NCBI RefSeq assembly: GCF_000716535.1 | Contig: NZ_JNWV01000034.1 | Span: forward strand, 1-64,000 | Source of the DNA: Streptomyces flaveolus | GTDB lineage: Bacteria; Actinomycetota; Actinomycetes; Streptomycetales; Streptomycetaceae | DNA: 64,000 nucleotides | Direction: 5' to 3' | In this document: piece by piece, positions 55,442 through 63,935 of the stretch | Layout: each line of letters opens with the position of its first letter | How positions within the stretch are numbered: position 1 is the first letter of the stretch | The notes under the pieces: model-generated | Seen by the model: only the letters and a program-made list of their open reading frames with translations | Databases searched by the model: none | Told to the model about the DNA's origin: nothing | Program-made: the position numbers and the translations under genes

Positions 55442-56566
55442 TCAGTCCGGCCACACGCCCGTGGCCAGGAACGTGTCGATCGCGGCGGCGTACGGCGCGA
55501 TGTCCAGGCCCTGCTCCGCGAGCCACGTGTCCGCGTAGTACTTGTCCAGGTACCGGTCGCCCGGATCGCACAGCAGCGTGACGATGCTGCCCGTACGCCC
55601 CTCGGCCACCATCTCGGCGACGATCTTCAGCGAGCTCCACAGGCCGGTGCCCGTGGAGCCGCCCGCCTTCCGGCCGATGGCCGCCTCCAGGGCCCGTACG
55701 GCGGCGACGCTGGCCGCGTCCGGGACCTTCATCATCCGGTCGATCGCGCCGGGCACGAAGCTGGGCTCCATGCGCGGCCGGCCGATGCCCTCGATCCGGG
55801 AACCGCAGTCGCAGGTGACCTCCGGGTCACCGGACGTCCAGCCCTCGAAAAAGCAGGAGTTGTCCGGGTCGGCGACACAGATCCGGGTGTCGTACTGCAT
55901 GTAGTGGACGTAGCGCGCGAGGGTCGCGGAGGTGCCGCCGGTGCCCGCCGTGGCGACGATCCAGGCCGGCTCCGGGAACCGCTCCAGCCGGAGCTGACGG
56001 AAGATCGACTCGGCGATGTTGTTGTTGCCGCGCCAGTCCGTCGCGCGTTCTGCGTAGGTGAACTGGTCCATGTAGTGGCCGCCCGTCTCCACCGCGAGGC
56101 GGGCGGACTCCTCGTACATCTTCCGGGAGTCGTCCACGAAGTGGCACTGTCCGCCGTGGAACTCGATCAGGCGGATCTTCTCCGCGCTCGTCGTGCGGGG
56201 CATGACCGCGATGAAGGGCACGCCGATCAGCTTCGCGAAGTAGGCCTCGGAGACCGCCGTCGAACCGCTGGACGCCTCGATCACCGGACGGCCCGGACGG
56301 ATCCAGCCGTTGCAGAGGCCGTAGAGGAACAGGGAACGGGCGAGCCGGTGCTTGAGGCTGCCGGTGGGATGGGTGGATTCGTCCTTGAGGTACAGGTCGA
56401 TACCCCACCGCTCGGGCAGCGGGAAGCGCAGCAGGTGCGTGTCCGCCGACCGGTTCGCGTCGGCCTGAACCTTGCGGACGGCCTCTTTCAGCCAGTCACG
56501 GTAGGCGGGGTCACTGCGGTCGACGTCGAGGGTGGCGCCGGTGCTGATCTGGGGAGTGATGCTCAC
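55442..56566 (-). CDS. cds1: PLP-dependent cysteine synthase-family protein (Cds1-like desulfhydrase)
   Basis: A 374-residue fold-type II PLP enzyme. PLP lysine: [20 protein letters not shown]. Then [18 protein letters not shown], phosphate-binding [13 protein letters not shown], and a C-terminal NAD-free tail with [12 protein letters not shown]. The length and the segment [22 protein letters not shown] resemble mycobacterial Cds1 (Rv3684), which degrades cysteine to H2S, pyruvate and ammonia. The GTG at 56566 has AAGGAG seven bases upstream, and a short upstream reading frame ends at that ribosome site. Confidence 0.88.
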   Translation of the reverse strand: MSITPQISTGATLDVDRSDPAYRDWLKEAVRKVQADANRSADTHLLRFPLPERWGIDLYLKDESTHPTGSLKHRLARSLFLYGLCNGWIRPGRPVIEASSGSTAVSEAYFAKLIGVPFIAVMPRTTSAEKIRLIEFHGGQCHFVDDSRKMYEESARLAVETGGHYMDQFTYAERATDWRGNNNIAESIFRQLRLERFPEPAWIVATAGTGGTSATLARYVHYMQYDTRICVADPDNSCFFEGWTSGDPEVTCDCGSRIEGIGRPRMEPSFVPGAIDRMMKVPDAASVAAVRALEAAIGRKAGGSTGTGLWSSLKIVAEMVAEGRTGSIVTLLCDPGDRYLDKYYADTWLAEQGLDIAPYAAAIDTFLATGVWPD

Positions 56567-56577
56567 GGCGGGGCTCC

Positions 56578-56664
56578 TTACGCTGCTCGCCGACGGCGCC
56601 TCACGCGGGCCGGCAGATCGAGCATAGGCACCTTTGACACCGCTTCCCACCTGCATAAACGCAT
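56578..56664 (-). CDS. Possible 28-codon leader peptide upstream of cds1
   Basis: An ATG at 56664 opens a frame [17 protein letters not shown]..., ending in five arginines and RAA, whose TAA stop overlaps the AAGGAG ribosome site of the cds1 gene. A shorter version could begin at the second ATG (MLDLPARV). Streptomyces sulfur-metabolism genes often have such leaders, but the usual cysteine near the end is absent. No ribosome site of its own is obvious. The rest of the 305-base gap has no gene. Confidence 0.3.
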   Translation of the reverse strand: MRLCRWEAVSKVPMLDLPARVRRRRRAA

Positions 56665-56871
56665 CTTTGAGCCACCCAAAGACGCGCTGGGGCACGGATG
56701 TGCGAGACGACAGGGGGCGCATGGGCGCGAGTGCTCCGGGCGGCTGTCGCACGCACCCCGCGCGCACTGGTGCTCCGAGCCGAGCCGGGGCAGACTGCAC
56801 GCGACGGGACGACCGTCCCGAACGGGGGCGCACCAGGGAACCACGGGAACACCGCGAGGGGGCGGCCAGAG

Positions 56872-57195
56872 ATGGCGGAACCGGAGTTCACGGCCACAGG
56901 CGTGCGCATCGGCAAACGCCTGCGTTCGCTCACCCGGGCCGGGCAGGTCCGGATCAGCGACGGCAGGCTGCAGTTGCTCACCAGTTACGGCAGCGAGATA
57001 GACAGCGCGCCGGTACAGGCGGTGCGCGCGTCCAAGCCGTGGTTCGTACCGGACGACCGCGCGCTCGCCGATGTCAACGGCACGCGGTATCTGCTGACGA
57101 TGGGTGCGCACGATCCCGCGCCGGGCCGGCCGGGGCCGCCCGCGGCACGGCGGTTCGTCGAGGCGGTCCGCCGGGCGGCGGGGCGCGGCGGCTGA
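56872..57195 (+). CDS. Hypothetical 107-residue protein
   Basis: A small, probably soluble protein: [73 protein letters not shown], then a Pro/Ala-rich C-terminus. The beta-rich central part could be a PH-like or similar small fold. I do not recognise a named family. The ATG at 56872 follows GAGGGGGCGG. It is divergent from the cds1 gene. Confidence 0.65.
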   Translation: MAEPEFTATGVRIGKRLRSLTRAGQVRISDGRLQLLTSYGSEIDSAPVQAVRASKPWFVPDDRALADVNGTRYLLTMGAHDPAPGRPGPPAARRFVEAVRRAAGRGG

Positions 57196-57250
57196 GGAGC
57201 GCGCGGCCCCGCACGGCCGGGGAGCGGCCGGCCGCACATGCCGGAACGGC

Positions 57251-57347
57251 GTCGATCGCGCGCACCCGGCGGCGGTCGATCGCGCGCACCCGGCGGCGGT
57301 CGGACGGGCGCAACCCGGCGGCGGTCGGTCGCACACGTTGAGCAGCG
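57251..57347. repeat. Four ~24-bp tandem repeats
   Basis: Units begin GTCGATCGCGCGCACC (57251, 57275), GTCGGACGGGCGC (57299, 25 bases) and GTCGGTCGCACACG (57324), most ending CGGCGGCG. The first two are identical. They fill part of the 351-base gap 57196-57546, in which no gene is seen. Confidence 0.8.
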
Positions 57348-57546
57348 GTCGGTCGCGGCGAGTTGCGGGAGCGCATCCGCTGCGCCACGCTGGTCTCACG
57401 TCACTCTGGGTTTACCGGCGATAACGCTGCGAACCAGCCCGCCGGCCACGACAGCAGGCGGACGTTTGGACGCAAGCACCCTGCTGGATCCGTTGTTCTC
57501 CGTGTTCTTCCGGTTCCTCCGGACCTCACATCGGGGAGTCGCAGCC

Positions 57547-58341
57547 GTGATCAGTCACCCAAGCAGGCACTGCACGGTGGAGCTCCAAGCCCTGCCGTCG
57601 CGGATCGGCCAGGTCCGCAGAATCGTATCTGCGCAGTTGCGCTACTGGCATATGGACCCGTTGATAGACCGGGCCGCGCTCGGTGTGACGGAGCTGCTGA
57701 GCAACGTCCACCGGCACGCCAGGCCCGACAAGTCGTGCACCGTCGAGCTGGAGCTGCTGACGGACCGGCTCACGGTGTCGGTGCGCGACCACGATCCGCG
57801 TCTTCCGGTGCCGGCCGACGCCACGGAGGCGACGGGCGCCACCCCGCTGGCCACCTGTGGGCGGGGCCTGGCCATGGTGGCCGCGGTGAGCGAGAGCTGG
57901 GGCGCCCGCCCGGACGGCGAGAACGGCAAGGTCGTCTGGTTCACCCTGCCTGCCCCGGCCACCGCCCGCAGCCATCCGTCGGGCTCGCTGCGCGGGGCGG
58001 TACGGGGCACGCCGACGCCGGCCGCGCCGAGGGCGGCCGTCCCCACGAGGGCGGCAGCTCCGGCGGAGGCGGCTCTCCCGGCGGGGGCAACCGGTTCCGC
58101 GGGGCCGGCCATGGCCCCGACGGCCCCCGTACCGGCGAATGCCGCGTCCCTCACGAGTCCCGCTCCCCCGCCCCTCCGCCGTACCGCACCCGCCGCAAGC
58201 ACGGCACCCGTTCCCGCCACCGCCACGGCACCTGTTCCGGCCACGGCCGCGGCACCGGTCGCGGCACCCCCACCCGCTGGGGGGTCCGCCCCCGCTCCGG
58301 CCGAGACACCAGCACCCGCCCGGTCGGCCGTGCCTTCCTGA
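57547..58341 (+). CDS. RsbW-like ATP-binding (anti-sigma/SpoIIAB-type) protein
   Basis: A 264-residue protein. Residues 1-140 are a HATPase domain of the anti-sigma serine kinase type: N box DRAALGVTELLSNVHRHA, the short G1 loop VRDHDPRLP and G2 CGRGLAMVAAVSESWGAR. The remaining 120 residues are Ala/Pro-rich and disordered. Streptomyces have dozens of such proteins; most act with anti-anti-sigma partners, but no partner gene is adjacent. The GTG at 57547 has GGGGAG nine bases before it. Confidence 0.88.
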   Translation: MISHPSRHCTVELQALPSRIGQVRRIVSAQLRYWHMDPLIDRAALGVTELLSNVHRHARPDKSCTVELELLTDRLTVSVRDHDPRLPVPADATEATGATPLATCGRGLAMVAAVSESWGARPDGENGKVVWFTLPAPATARSHPSGSLRGAVRGTPTPAAPRAAVPTRAAAPAEAALPAGATGSAGPAMAPTAPVPANAASLTSPAPPPLRRTAPAASTAPVPATATAPVPATAAAPVAAPPPAGGSAPAPAETPAPARSAVPS

Positions 58342-58479
58342 CGGGGGCGCGGGACTCGCTCACGGGCGCGGTACCCCCGGTCGGCCGAAGGCGTGCGGGC
58401 CTGGGGGCCGCCGTGGACCGGGCGACGGCCGCGTTGCCGAGGAACCGTCCCCGCCGGGAACTCCGGCGGTCCTCACTCC

Positions 58480-59156
58480 AGCCCCGATGGCCCGCAACAC
58501 GTTCGTGCGGGCCGCCCGGAGGTGCGCGAGGGCGAAGGCGAAGGCGGTGTCGCTCGTGCCGTCGGACGCCTTCACCACCACCCGGCCGAGGAAGGTGCCG
58601 AGACCGAGCCACCCGCCGTGCCGAAGGCGGCGACCAGGACGACTCCCAGCGGACCATGGCCCGTAGCTGGGCCAGGGTCCGGCCGACGGCCCGGAGCAGC
58701 GGCCGGCGTCAAGGTGTTGGCGATGCCGAGCAGCGCGATGACGACCGTGATGCGAGCAGCGCGTAGACGAGGGTGAGCGTCATGTCGATGCCGCCCGCCG
58801 GGGACCGCGCGTACTCGTCGCGGGCCTGCGCCTCGGGATCGCCGTACCGCACGGCCACCGCCGCACCGCGGCCCGGCCCGCGTCGGCGCTCACCCCGTGC
58901 CTGAGGGTGACGGCGACCAGGCGGCCGGCGTGCGGGGCCCGGGCGGGCCGGGTTCCGTGGGGCAGTGGTGCAGCCCGTCGCGGAGCCCGACGAGGTCCAC
59001 CAGGGTGTCGAGTTCGGTGACGCCGATGCAGGCGGCACCGGACGTGAGCGTGTCGAGGCCGGCCGCGCGGTGCATCAGGGTGGACTTGCCGGAGCCGTAC
59101 ACCTTCACCGCGTCGGCGACACGGGCCGCGGCTCGCACCGCGGTCGTCGTGGTCAT
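58480..59156 (-). pseudogene. Collapsed MacB-type ABC exporter (ATPase and permease remnants)
   Basis: The reading starts at 59156 with ATGA overlap to the SHOCT gene. It gives RVADAVKVYGSGKSTLMHRAAGLDTLTSGAACIG: normal ATPase ends on both sides, but about 30 residues between VYGSG and GSGKST are gone, destroying Walker A. The frame then breaks, and permease pieces appear: VAVTLRHGVSADAGRAAV, DEYARSPAGGIDMTLTLVYALLA, ITVVIALLGIANTL in another frame, and finally VVVKASDGTSDTAFAF / AARTNVLRAIGA. Signature and Walker B regions and most permease helices are missing. The whole unit is dead. Confidence 0.75.
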
Positions 59157-59446
59157 GCCGCGCCGCCCTTGCCGGTGCGGCCGAAGTGCTCCTCCAGGAC
59201 GGACAGGCGCCGCCAGTACTCGTCCTCGTCGATCTCGCCGGAGGCGAAGCGGCGGCCGAGGACCGCGAGCGGCGAGTCACCCGCCGGGCGCCCCGCGTCC
59301 ACCGGCCGCCAGGGGCCGCCGCGCCCGCGCCGGGCGCCGCGGCGCAGAACGGTGACGGCGCCGGTCACGACGACCGCCCAGATCAGCGGGACGAACAGGA
59401 TCCACGGGCCGGGTCCGCCGCCGTCCCAGTGCGCCAGAGTCTGCAT
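59153..59446 (-). CDS. SHOCT-domain membrane protein
   Basis: A 97-residue protein: one membrane helix (PWILFVPLIWAVVVTGAVTVL), a basic Gly-rich stretch, and a C-terminal SHOCT motif (PLAVLGRRFASGEIDEDEYWRRLSVLEEHF). SHOCT proteins are small and of uncertain role, often beside exporters. The ATG at 59446 has GGGAGAGA upstream. Its stop overlaps the ruined ABC ATPase start by four bases, so it was the first gene of that operon. Confidence 0.88.
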   Translation of the reverse strand: MQTLAHWDGGGPGPWILFVPLIWAVVVTGAVTVLRRGARRGRGGPWRPVDAGRPAGDSPLAVLGRRFASGEIDEDEYWRRLSVLEEHFGRTGKGGAA

Positions 59447-59599
59447 CTCGGGTCTCTCCCTCGTCGGTCCGGGTCTTCGGGTGATGTCCCGAGGCTCCCT
59501 CCGGCGAGGGGTGCGGGTCGTCGTGCGGCCGGCGGCAGTGCGCGTACCTCGCGGGGAGTACGGCCGTGCCGCCGGGCTGCTCCCGGAGCGGGTGGCAAA

Positions 59600-59621
59600 C
59601 TGTAACTACTAGTATGTACAG
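59600..59621. promoter_or_regulatory. 22-bp dyad at the TetR promoter (putative operator)
   Basis: Arms CTGTA and TACAG flank a symmetric TACTAGTA core; 18 of 22 positions are palindromic. It is AT-rich within very GC-rich DNA and ends seven bases before the TetR ATG at 59629, between TetR and the divergent SHOCT/ABC operon. It fits an operator of the TetR protein. Confidence 0.65.
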
Positions 59622-59628
59622 TGAGCGC

Positions 59629-60204
59629 ATGAGCACCTCGGAACGACTGATCGAGTCCACCCGCGAGTTGCTGTGGGAGCGTGGGTACGTGGGCACCAGC
59701 CCCAAGGCGATCCTGGAGCGCGCCGGGGCCGGCCAGGGCAGCATGTACCACCACTTCAAGGGCAAGCCGGACCTCGCCCTGGCGGCCATCCGGCGCACCG
59801 CCGACGAACTGCGCGCCACCGCCGAGGCCGTGTTCGGCGGGCCGGGCACCCCGTACGAGCGCATCGAGGCGTACCTGCTGCGCGAGCGTGACGTACTGCG
59901 GGGCTGTCCGGTCGGCCGGCTGACCATGGACCCGGACGTGATCGCGAGCGAGGAACTGCGCGCACCGGTCGACGAGACGATCGCCGCCATCCGTGAGCGG
60001 ATCGCCGGGATCGTCGAAGAGGGCAAGCGGCAGGGCCAGTTCGCGCCCGGGCTGGACGGCGCGGAGATCGCCGCGGCCGTCGTCGCGACCGTGCAGGGCG
60101 GCTACGTCCTCGCCCGCGCGTCCGGATCGCCGGCCGCCTTCGACGCGGGCGTGCGCGGTCTGCTCTCCCTGCTGGCACCTCCGGCTCCCGGACCGGAGAA
60201 CTGA
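59629..60204 (+). CDS. TetR-family transcriptional regulator
   Basis: A 191-residue regulator. The helix-turn-helix reads LIESTRELLWERGYVGTSPKAILERAGAGQGSMYHHFKGKPDLALAAIRRTADEL. The C-terminal ligand domain resembles the YxaF/LmrA group (CPVGRLTMDPDVIASEELRAPVDETIAAIRERIAGIVEEGKRQGQF). The ATG at 59629 is preferred over 59614, because the latter lies inside the dyad. It once controlled the divergent SHOCT-ABC exporter operon; it may also act on the DUF4865 and phosphotriesterase genes downstream. Confidence 0.92.
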   Translation: MSTSERLIESTRELLWERGYVGTSPKAILERAGAGQGSMYHHFKGKPDLALAAIRRTADELRATAEAVFGGPGTPYERIEAYLLRERDVLRGCPVGRLTMDPDVIASEELRAPVDETIAAIRERIAGIVEEGKRQGQFAPGLDGAEIAAAVVATVQGGYVLARASGSPAAFDAGVRGLLSLLAPPAPGPEN

Positions 60205-60209
60205 GTCAC

Positions 60210-60341
60210 GTGCCCATCACCGGACGGCGTCCCGGCATCCGGCGGGGTCCTGCGGAGAACTTCACGGAGATCCGCGCGGGCGGCACGGGATGGACCGAGC
60301 CGGACGAGTGGCACGCGCGCGTGACCGACCATCCCGCCTGA
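60210..60341 (+). pseudogene. Small remnant of a cupin protein
   Basis: A 43-codon frame from GTG 60210 to TGA 60339 reads ITGRRPGIRRGPAENFT, close to the usual start of small cupins, then jumps to GWTEPDEWHARVTD, close to their end (PPGEEHWHGATP). About 60 central residues with the metal-binding His are missing. It may be a deletion remnant or a short unrelated frame. It lies six bases past the TetR gene. Confidence 0.4.
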
Positions 60342-60380
60342 GAAGCGGCCGACTCCCCCACCTGAGAAGAGAATTCCGAG

Positions 60381-60965
60381 ATGCACGCCATGCAGTACGA
60401 GTTCACCCTGCCCGCCGACTACGACATGGGGGTCATCCGCTCCCGGGTCGCCCGCGTCGGGCACCTGCTGGACGACTGGGACGGCCTCGGCATCAAGACG
60501 TACGTGATGCGCGAAAGCGGTGTGAACGGTTCGCCGGTGAACCAGTACGGCCCCTTCTACCTCTGGAACACCATGGAGGGCATGAACAGCTTCCTGTGGG
60601 GCGGAGCCTTCCAGGGGCCCGTCGACGATTTCGGGCGGCCCGCGATCCGGCAGTGGACCGGCCTGGCCTTCGAGGAGGGCACCGCGGCAGCGGCAGCGCC
60701 GGCGTTCGCCGTGCGGCGGCGCCAACCGGTGCCGGAGGGCGTGCGGTTGGCGTCCTTCATGGCGGACGCGGCGGCCGAGACGGAGAGGCTGGCGGCGGAG
60801 GACGGCGCGGTGCTCGCCGCGGCGGCCGTGGACACCCACGCCTGGGAGTTGGTGCACTTCTCGCTGTGGGAGCACGAGGCGCCCAAGGCCGACGGGGACG
60901 TCTTCGAGGTGCTGCACCTGTCCGCACCCGGCCGGGACCGGCTCCCGCGCGGACGGCAGTGGTGA
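60381..60965 (+). CDS. DUF4865 family protein
   Basis: A 194-residue protein with the DUF4865 pattern: MQYEFTLPADYDMGVIRSRVARVGHLLDDWDGLGIKTYVMRE, then YGPFYLWNTMEGMNSFLWGGAFQGPVDDFGRPAIRQWTGLAF, suggesting a dimeric alpha-beta-barrel monooxygenase-like fold. The function is unknown. Its stop overlaps the next start by four bases (GTGA), so it is coupled to the phosphotriesterase-family gene. Confidence 0.85.
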   Translation: MHAMQYEFTLPADYDMGVIRSRVARVGHLLDDWDGLGIKTYVMRESGVNGSPVNQYGPFYLWNTMEGMNSFLWGGAFQGPVDDFGRPAIRQWTGLAFEEGTAAAAAPAFAVRRRQPVPEGVRLASFMADAAAETERLAAEDGAVLAAAAVDTHAWELVHFSLWEHEAPKADGDVFEVLHLSAPGRDRLPRGRQW

Positions 60966-61873
60966 CCCGCGTCCGTACGGTCCTCGGTGACATCCGGCCC
61001 GACGAGCTGGGCGTGTGCGACGCGCACGACCACCTCTTCCTGCGCAGCCCGCGGTTGCCGGGGCAGGAACTGGACGACCTCTGCGCCGCGCGGTCGGAGC
61101 TGGCGGCCTTCCGCGCGGCGGGCGGAGCGGCCGTCGTGCAGTGGACGCCGTACGGCATGGGACGGCGGGCCGCGGACCTGCCGGAGTTGTCCCGCGTGAC
61201 CGGGGTGCGGATCGTCTGCGCCACCGGACTGCACCAAGCGGCGCACTACGACCCCGCGTCGCTCGCCCGGCTGCGCGGCGGGCGGCTCGCCGACCTGTTC
61301 GTCTCCGAACTCACCGAGGGCATCGGCACGACCGGTGTGCGGGCCGGCTTCATCAAGGTGGCGGGCGGTTTCCACGGACTCGACGCGCATGCCCGCCGGA
61401 CCATGACGGCGGCGGCCGAGGCGCACCACGCCACCGGCGCCCCCGTCGCCGTCCACCTGGAGCTGGGCACCGGAGCCCTGGACGTACTGGACCTGCTGTG
61501 CGGGGAGTTGGGCGTGCCGGGTGAGCGGCTGATCCTGGGGCATCTGAACCGCTCCCCCGACCCGGTGACGCACCGTCAGGCCGCCGCGTCGGGCTGCTGG
61601 CTGGCCTTCGACGGCCCGTCCCGCGCCCACCACGCCACCGACTGGCGCATGCCGGAGGCGGTACGGGCCCTGGCGGAGGCGGGGTTCGGGGACCGGCTGC
61701 TCCTCGGCGGTGACACGGTCACCGCCGGGGCCCGCTCGGTCGACGGCGGGCCCGGGATGCCGTACCTGCTGCGCCGGGTACGGCAGCGGCTGGCGGAGGC
61801 GGTGGGCGCGGACCTGGTGGACCGCATCCTCGGGGAGCACCCGGGGCGGGCGTTCGGGTCCGCCTGGACCTGA
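60962..61873 (+). CDS. Phosphotriesterase-family metal hydrolase
   Basis: A 303-residue TIM-barrel amidohydrolase. Metal ligands are in CDAHDHLFL (HxH), GFIKVAGG (carboxylated Lys), VHLELG, GHLNRSPD and GGDTV (Asp). The first strand begins RVRTVLGDIRPDELG. Members include phosphotriesterases and lactonases, and the physiological substrate is unknown. The GTG at 60962 overlaps the DUF4865 stop, and the pair is downstream of a TetR gene. Confidence 0.9.
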   Translation: MTRVRTVLGDIRPDELGVCDAHDHLFLRSPRLPGQELDDLCAARSELAAFRAAGGAAVVQWTPYGMGRRAADLPELSRVTGVRIVCATGLHQAAHYDPASLARLRGGRLADLFVSELTEGIGTTGVRAGFIKVAGGFHGLDAHARRTMTAAAEAHHATGAPVAVHLELGTGALDVLDLLCGELGVPGERLILGHLNRSPDPVTHRQAAASGCWLAFDGPSRAHHATDWRMPEAVRALAEAGFGDRLLLGGDTVTAGARSVDGGPGMPYLLRRVRQRLAEAVGADLVDRILGEHPGRAFGSAWT

Positions 61874-61933
61874 CCGGGCCGTGACCCGATCCGGTGGCCC
61901 TCTCTCCCGCCGAACGGTTGGCGTCACCGCCGA

Positions 61934-63181
61934 CTAGTCGCTCCCGGCCAGCGCCTCCAGTGGGTCGTCCAGCACCGGTTGCCAGGCCAGTTCCGCCGCG
62001 CCGACCAGGCTGTTGTGGTCCAGGGTGCACGGCAGGATGGGGACGCCCCCGCTCTGGCCCCACAGACTGCGTTCGGCGACCACCGCGCGCAGCCGGCCGG
62101 GGTCCGCGTCCAGCAGGGTGCGGTGCAGACCGCCCAGGATGATCCGGTCCGGGTTGAGGATGTTGACCAGGCCGGCCAGGCCGAGGCCGAGACGGTCGAT
62201 GAGGACCTCGGCGGCCCTGCGGACGGCCGGGTCGTCGTACTGGGTGCGCAGCAGGTCACCTGCCTGCTGGACCAGCGACACCTCGGGGCCGGGCTCCCGG
62301 CCCGCCTCCACGAGCAGGGCCAGCGGGTCCGCCTCGACGTCCAGGCAGCCCCGGCTGCCGCAGTGGCAGGGGCGGCCCTCCGGGTTGACCGTGAGATGGC
62401 CGACCTCCAGCGCGAGACCCGAACTGCCCGTGTGCAGACGGCCGTCCAGGACGAGCGCGCCGCCGACGCCCCGGTGCCCGGTGGCCACGCACAGCAGGTC
62501 CCGCGCGCCCCGGCCGGCGCCGTGCCGGTGTTCGGCGAGCGCGGCGAGGTTGACGTCGTTGCCCGCGAACGCGGGTCCGCCGATACCGGCGGCGCGCACG
62601 CGCTCCGCGAAGATCTCCCGGACCGGGGCGCCCGCGGGCCAGGCCAGGTGCAGGGGGTTGAGGGCGAGGCCGGCCGGTTCGGCGACGGCGGAGGGCACGG
62701 CGAGACCGGCGCCGACACAGCGCCGCCCGGTGCTGCGCAGCAGCTCCGCGCCCGCCTCGACCACGGAACCGAGCACCTTCGCGGGGTCGGCGTCGACGGT
62801 CTCGCAGCCGGGGGCGGTCGCCACGATGCGGCCGCCGAGGCCGACCAGCGCGGCCCGGAAGCCGTCGGCGTGGATCTGGGCCGCGAGCGCGACCGGACCG
62901 TCCTCGGCCACCTCCAGCCGGTGCGACGGCCGCCCCTGGGAGCCGGCCGCCGAACCGGGCCTGGCGTCCACGCGGATCAGCCCCAGCGCCTCCAGCTCGG
63001 CGGCGACCGCGCCGGCCGTCGCCCGGGTGACGCCGAGTTCGGCGGTGAGCACGGCACGGGTCGGCGCCCGCCCGGTGTGCACCAGCTCCAGCGCCGGCCC
63101 GAGCGCCCCGCGCCCGCGGTCCAGCCGCGCCCTTGACGTGGTCCTCTCCCCCGCTGCCCGGGGATCCGCCTTGCCGCTCAT
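61934..63181 (-). CDS. ROK-family transcriptional regulator/sugar kinase
   Basis: A 415-residue ROK protein. The N-terminal winged helix (LGPALELVHTGRAPTRAVLTAELGVTRATAGAVAAELEALGLIRVD) binds DNA. The kinase-fold half contains VAPS-type motifs (GAGLAVPSAV), ALVLDGRLHTGSSGLALEVGHLTVNPEGRPCHCGSRGCLDVEA, the zinc motif CxCGxxGCxE/D. The last acidic position is Asp rather than the common Glu. It is a repressor of a sugar operon that is not in the window. Confidence 0.92.
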   Translation of the reverse strand: MSGKADPRAAGERTTSRARLDRGRGALGPALELVHTGRAPTRAVLTAELGVTRATAGAVAAELEALGLIRVDARPGSAAGSQGRPSHRLEVAEDGPVALAAQIHADGFRAALVGLGGRIVATAPGCETVDADPAKVLGSVVEAGAELLRSTGRRCVGAGLAVPSAVAEPAGLALNPLHLAWPAGAPVREIFAERVRAAGIGGPAFAGNDVNLAALAEHRHGAGRGARDLLCVATGHRGVGGALVLDGRLHTGSSGLALEVGHLTVNPEGRPCHCGSRGCLDVEADPLALLVEAGREPGPEVSLVQQAGDLLRTQYDDPAVRRAAEVLIDRLGLGLAGLVNILNPDRIILGGLHRTLLDADPGRLRAVVAERSLWGQSGGVPILPCTLDHNSLVGAAELAWQPVLDDPLEALAGSD

Positions 63182-63229
63182 GAGGGCGAGTCTCCCATGA
63201 TCCGCACCCGGGGTGGCCTGCGCCGCCGG

Positions 63230-63880
63230 CTACAGGCCGCTCACCCGCAGGGTGATGTTGAGCCGTCCGGTGAGGCCGAGCCAGGCCGGGGCGGTGCCAG
63301 GCCGGACGCGCGGCACGCCGTGGTAGGCGAACCGGGACGGGCCTCCGAAGACGAACAGGTCGCCGCTGCGCAGCTCCACGTCGGTGTACGGTTTCGTGCG
63401 CGTCTCGGCGTTGCCGAAGCGGAACACGCAGGTGTCGCCGAGGCTCAGCGAGACCACCGGCGCGTCGGCCTTCTCGTCGCCGTCGCGGTGCATGCCCATG
63501 CGGGCGTCGCCGTCGTAGAAGTTGATCAGCGCGATGTCGTACGGCACGTCCGGTACGGCGTCGGGACCGAGCGCGTCGGCCACCGCGCGGCGGCCCAGCG
63601 CGTCGAGCCAGTCCGGGAACGGCTTCACGGGGCTGCCGTCGCCGTCGACGACGGTGCGGGCGTAGGCGTACGGGTACCAGTGCCAGCCCAGTGACACCTG
63701 GCGGGCGGTCATCGTGCCGCCGCCCGGCGTGCGGACGGTGCGCAGCCCGGCGGGGGGCCGGGCCCAGTCCCGGCATGCGGCGAGCAGGGCGCGCTGCCGC
63801 TCGGCGTCCAGCCAGTCCACGACGTGCACGGCGCCCGGCGCGACCTCCGCACGCTCCCGCGGGAACAGCTCGTCCTCCAT
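63230..63880 (-). CDS. alkB: Alpha-ketoglutarate-dependent dioxygenase AlkB
   Basis: A 216-residue Fe(II)/2-oxoglutarate enzyme repairing 1-methyladenine and 3-methylcytosine. The HxD pair is in MGMHRDGDEKADAP, the second His in FAYHGVPRVRPG, and the 2-oxoglutarate-binding Arg in RLNITLR. LGWHWYPY and VSLSLGDTCVFRFG fit the family. The ATG at 63880 follows GGATGGGGGC. It is divergent from the methyltransferase gene. Confidence 0.94.
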   Translation of the reverse strand: MEDELFPRERAEVAPGAVHVVDWLDAERQRALLAACRDWARPPAGLRTVRTPGGGTMTARQVSLGWHWYPYAYARTVVDGDGSPVKPFPDWLDALGRRAVADALGPDAVPDVPYDIALINFYDGDARMGMHRDGDEKADAPVVSLSLGDTCVFRFGNAETRTKPYTDVELRSGDLFVFGGPSRFAYHGVPRVRPGTAPAWLGLTGRLNITLRVSGL

Positions 63881-63935
63881 GCCCCCATCCTGCCGCACGC
63901 CCTCTGATCTGCGGCTCCGCTAGCCTGGACGCACG

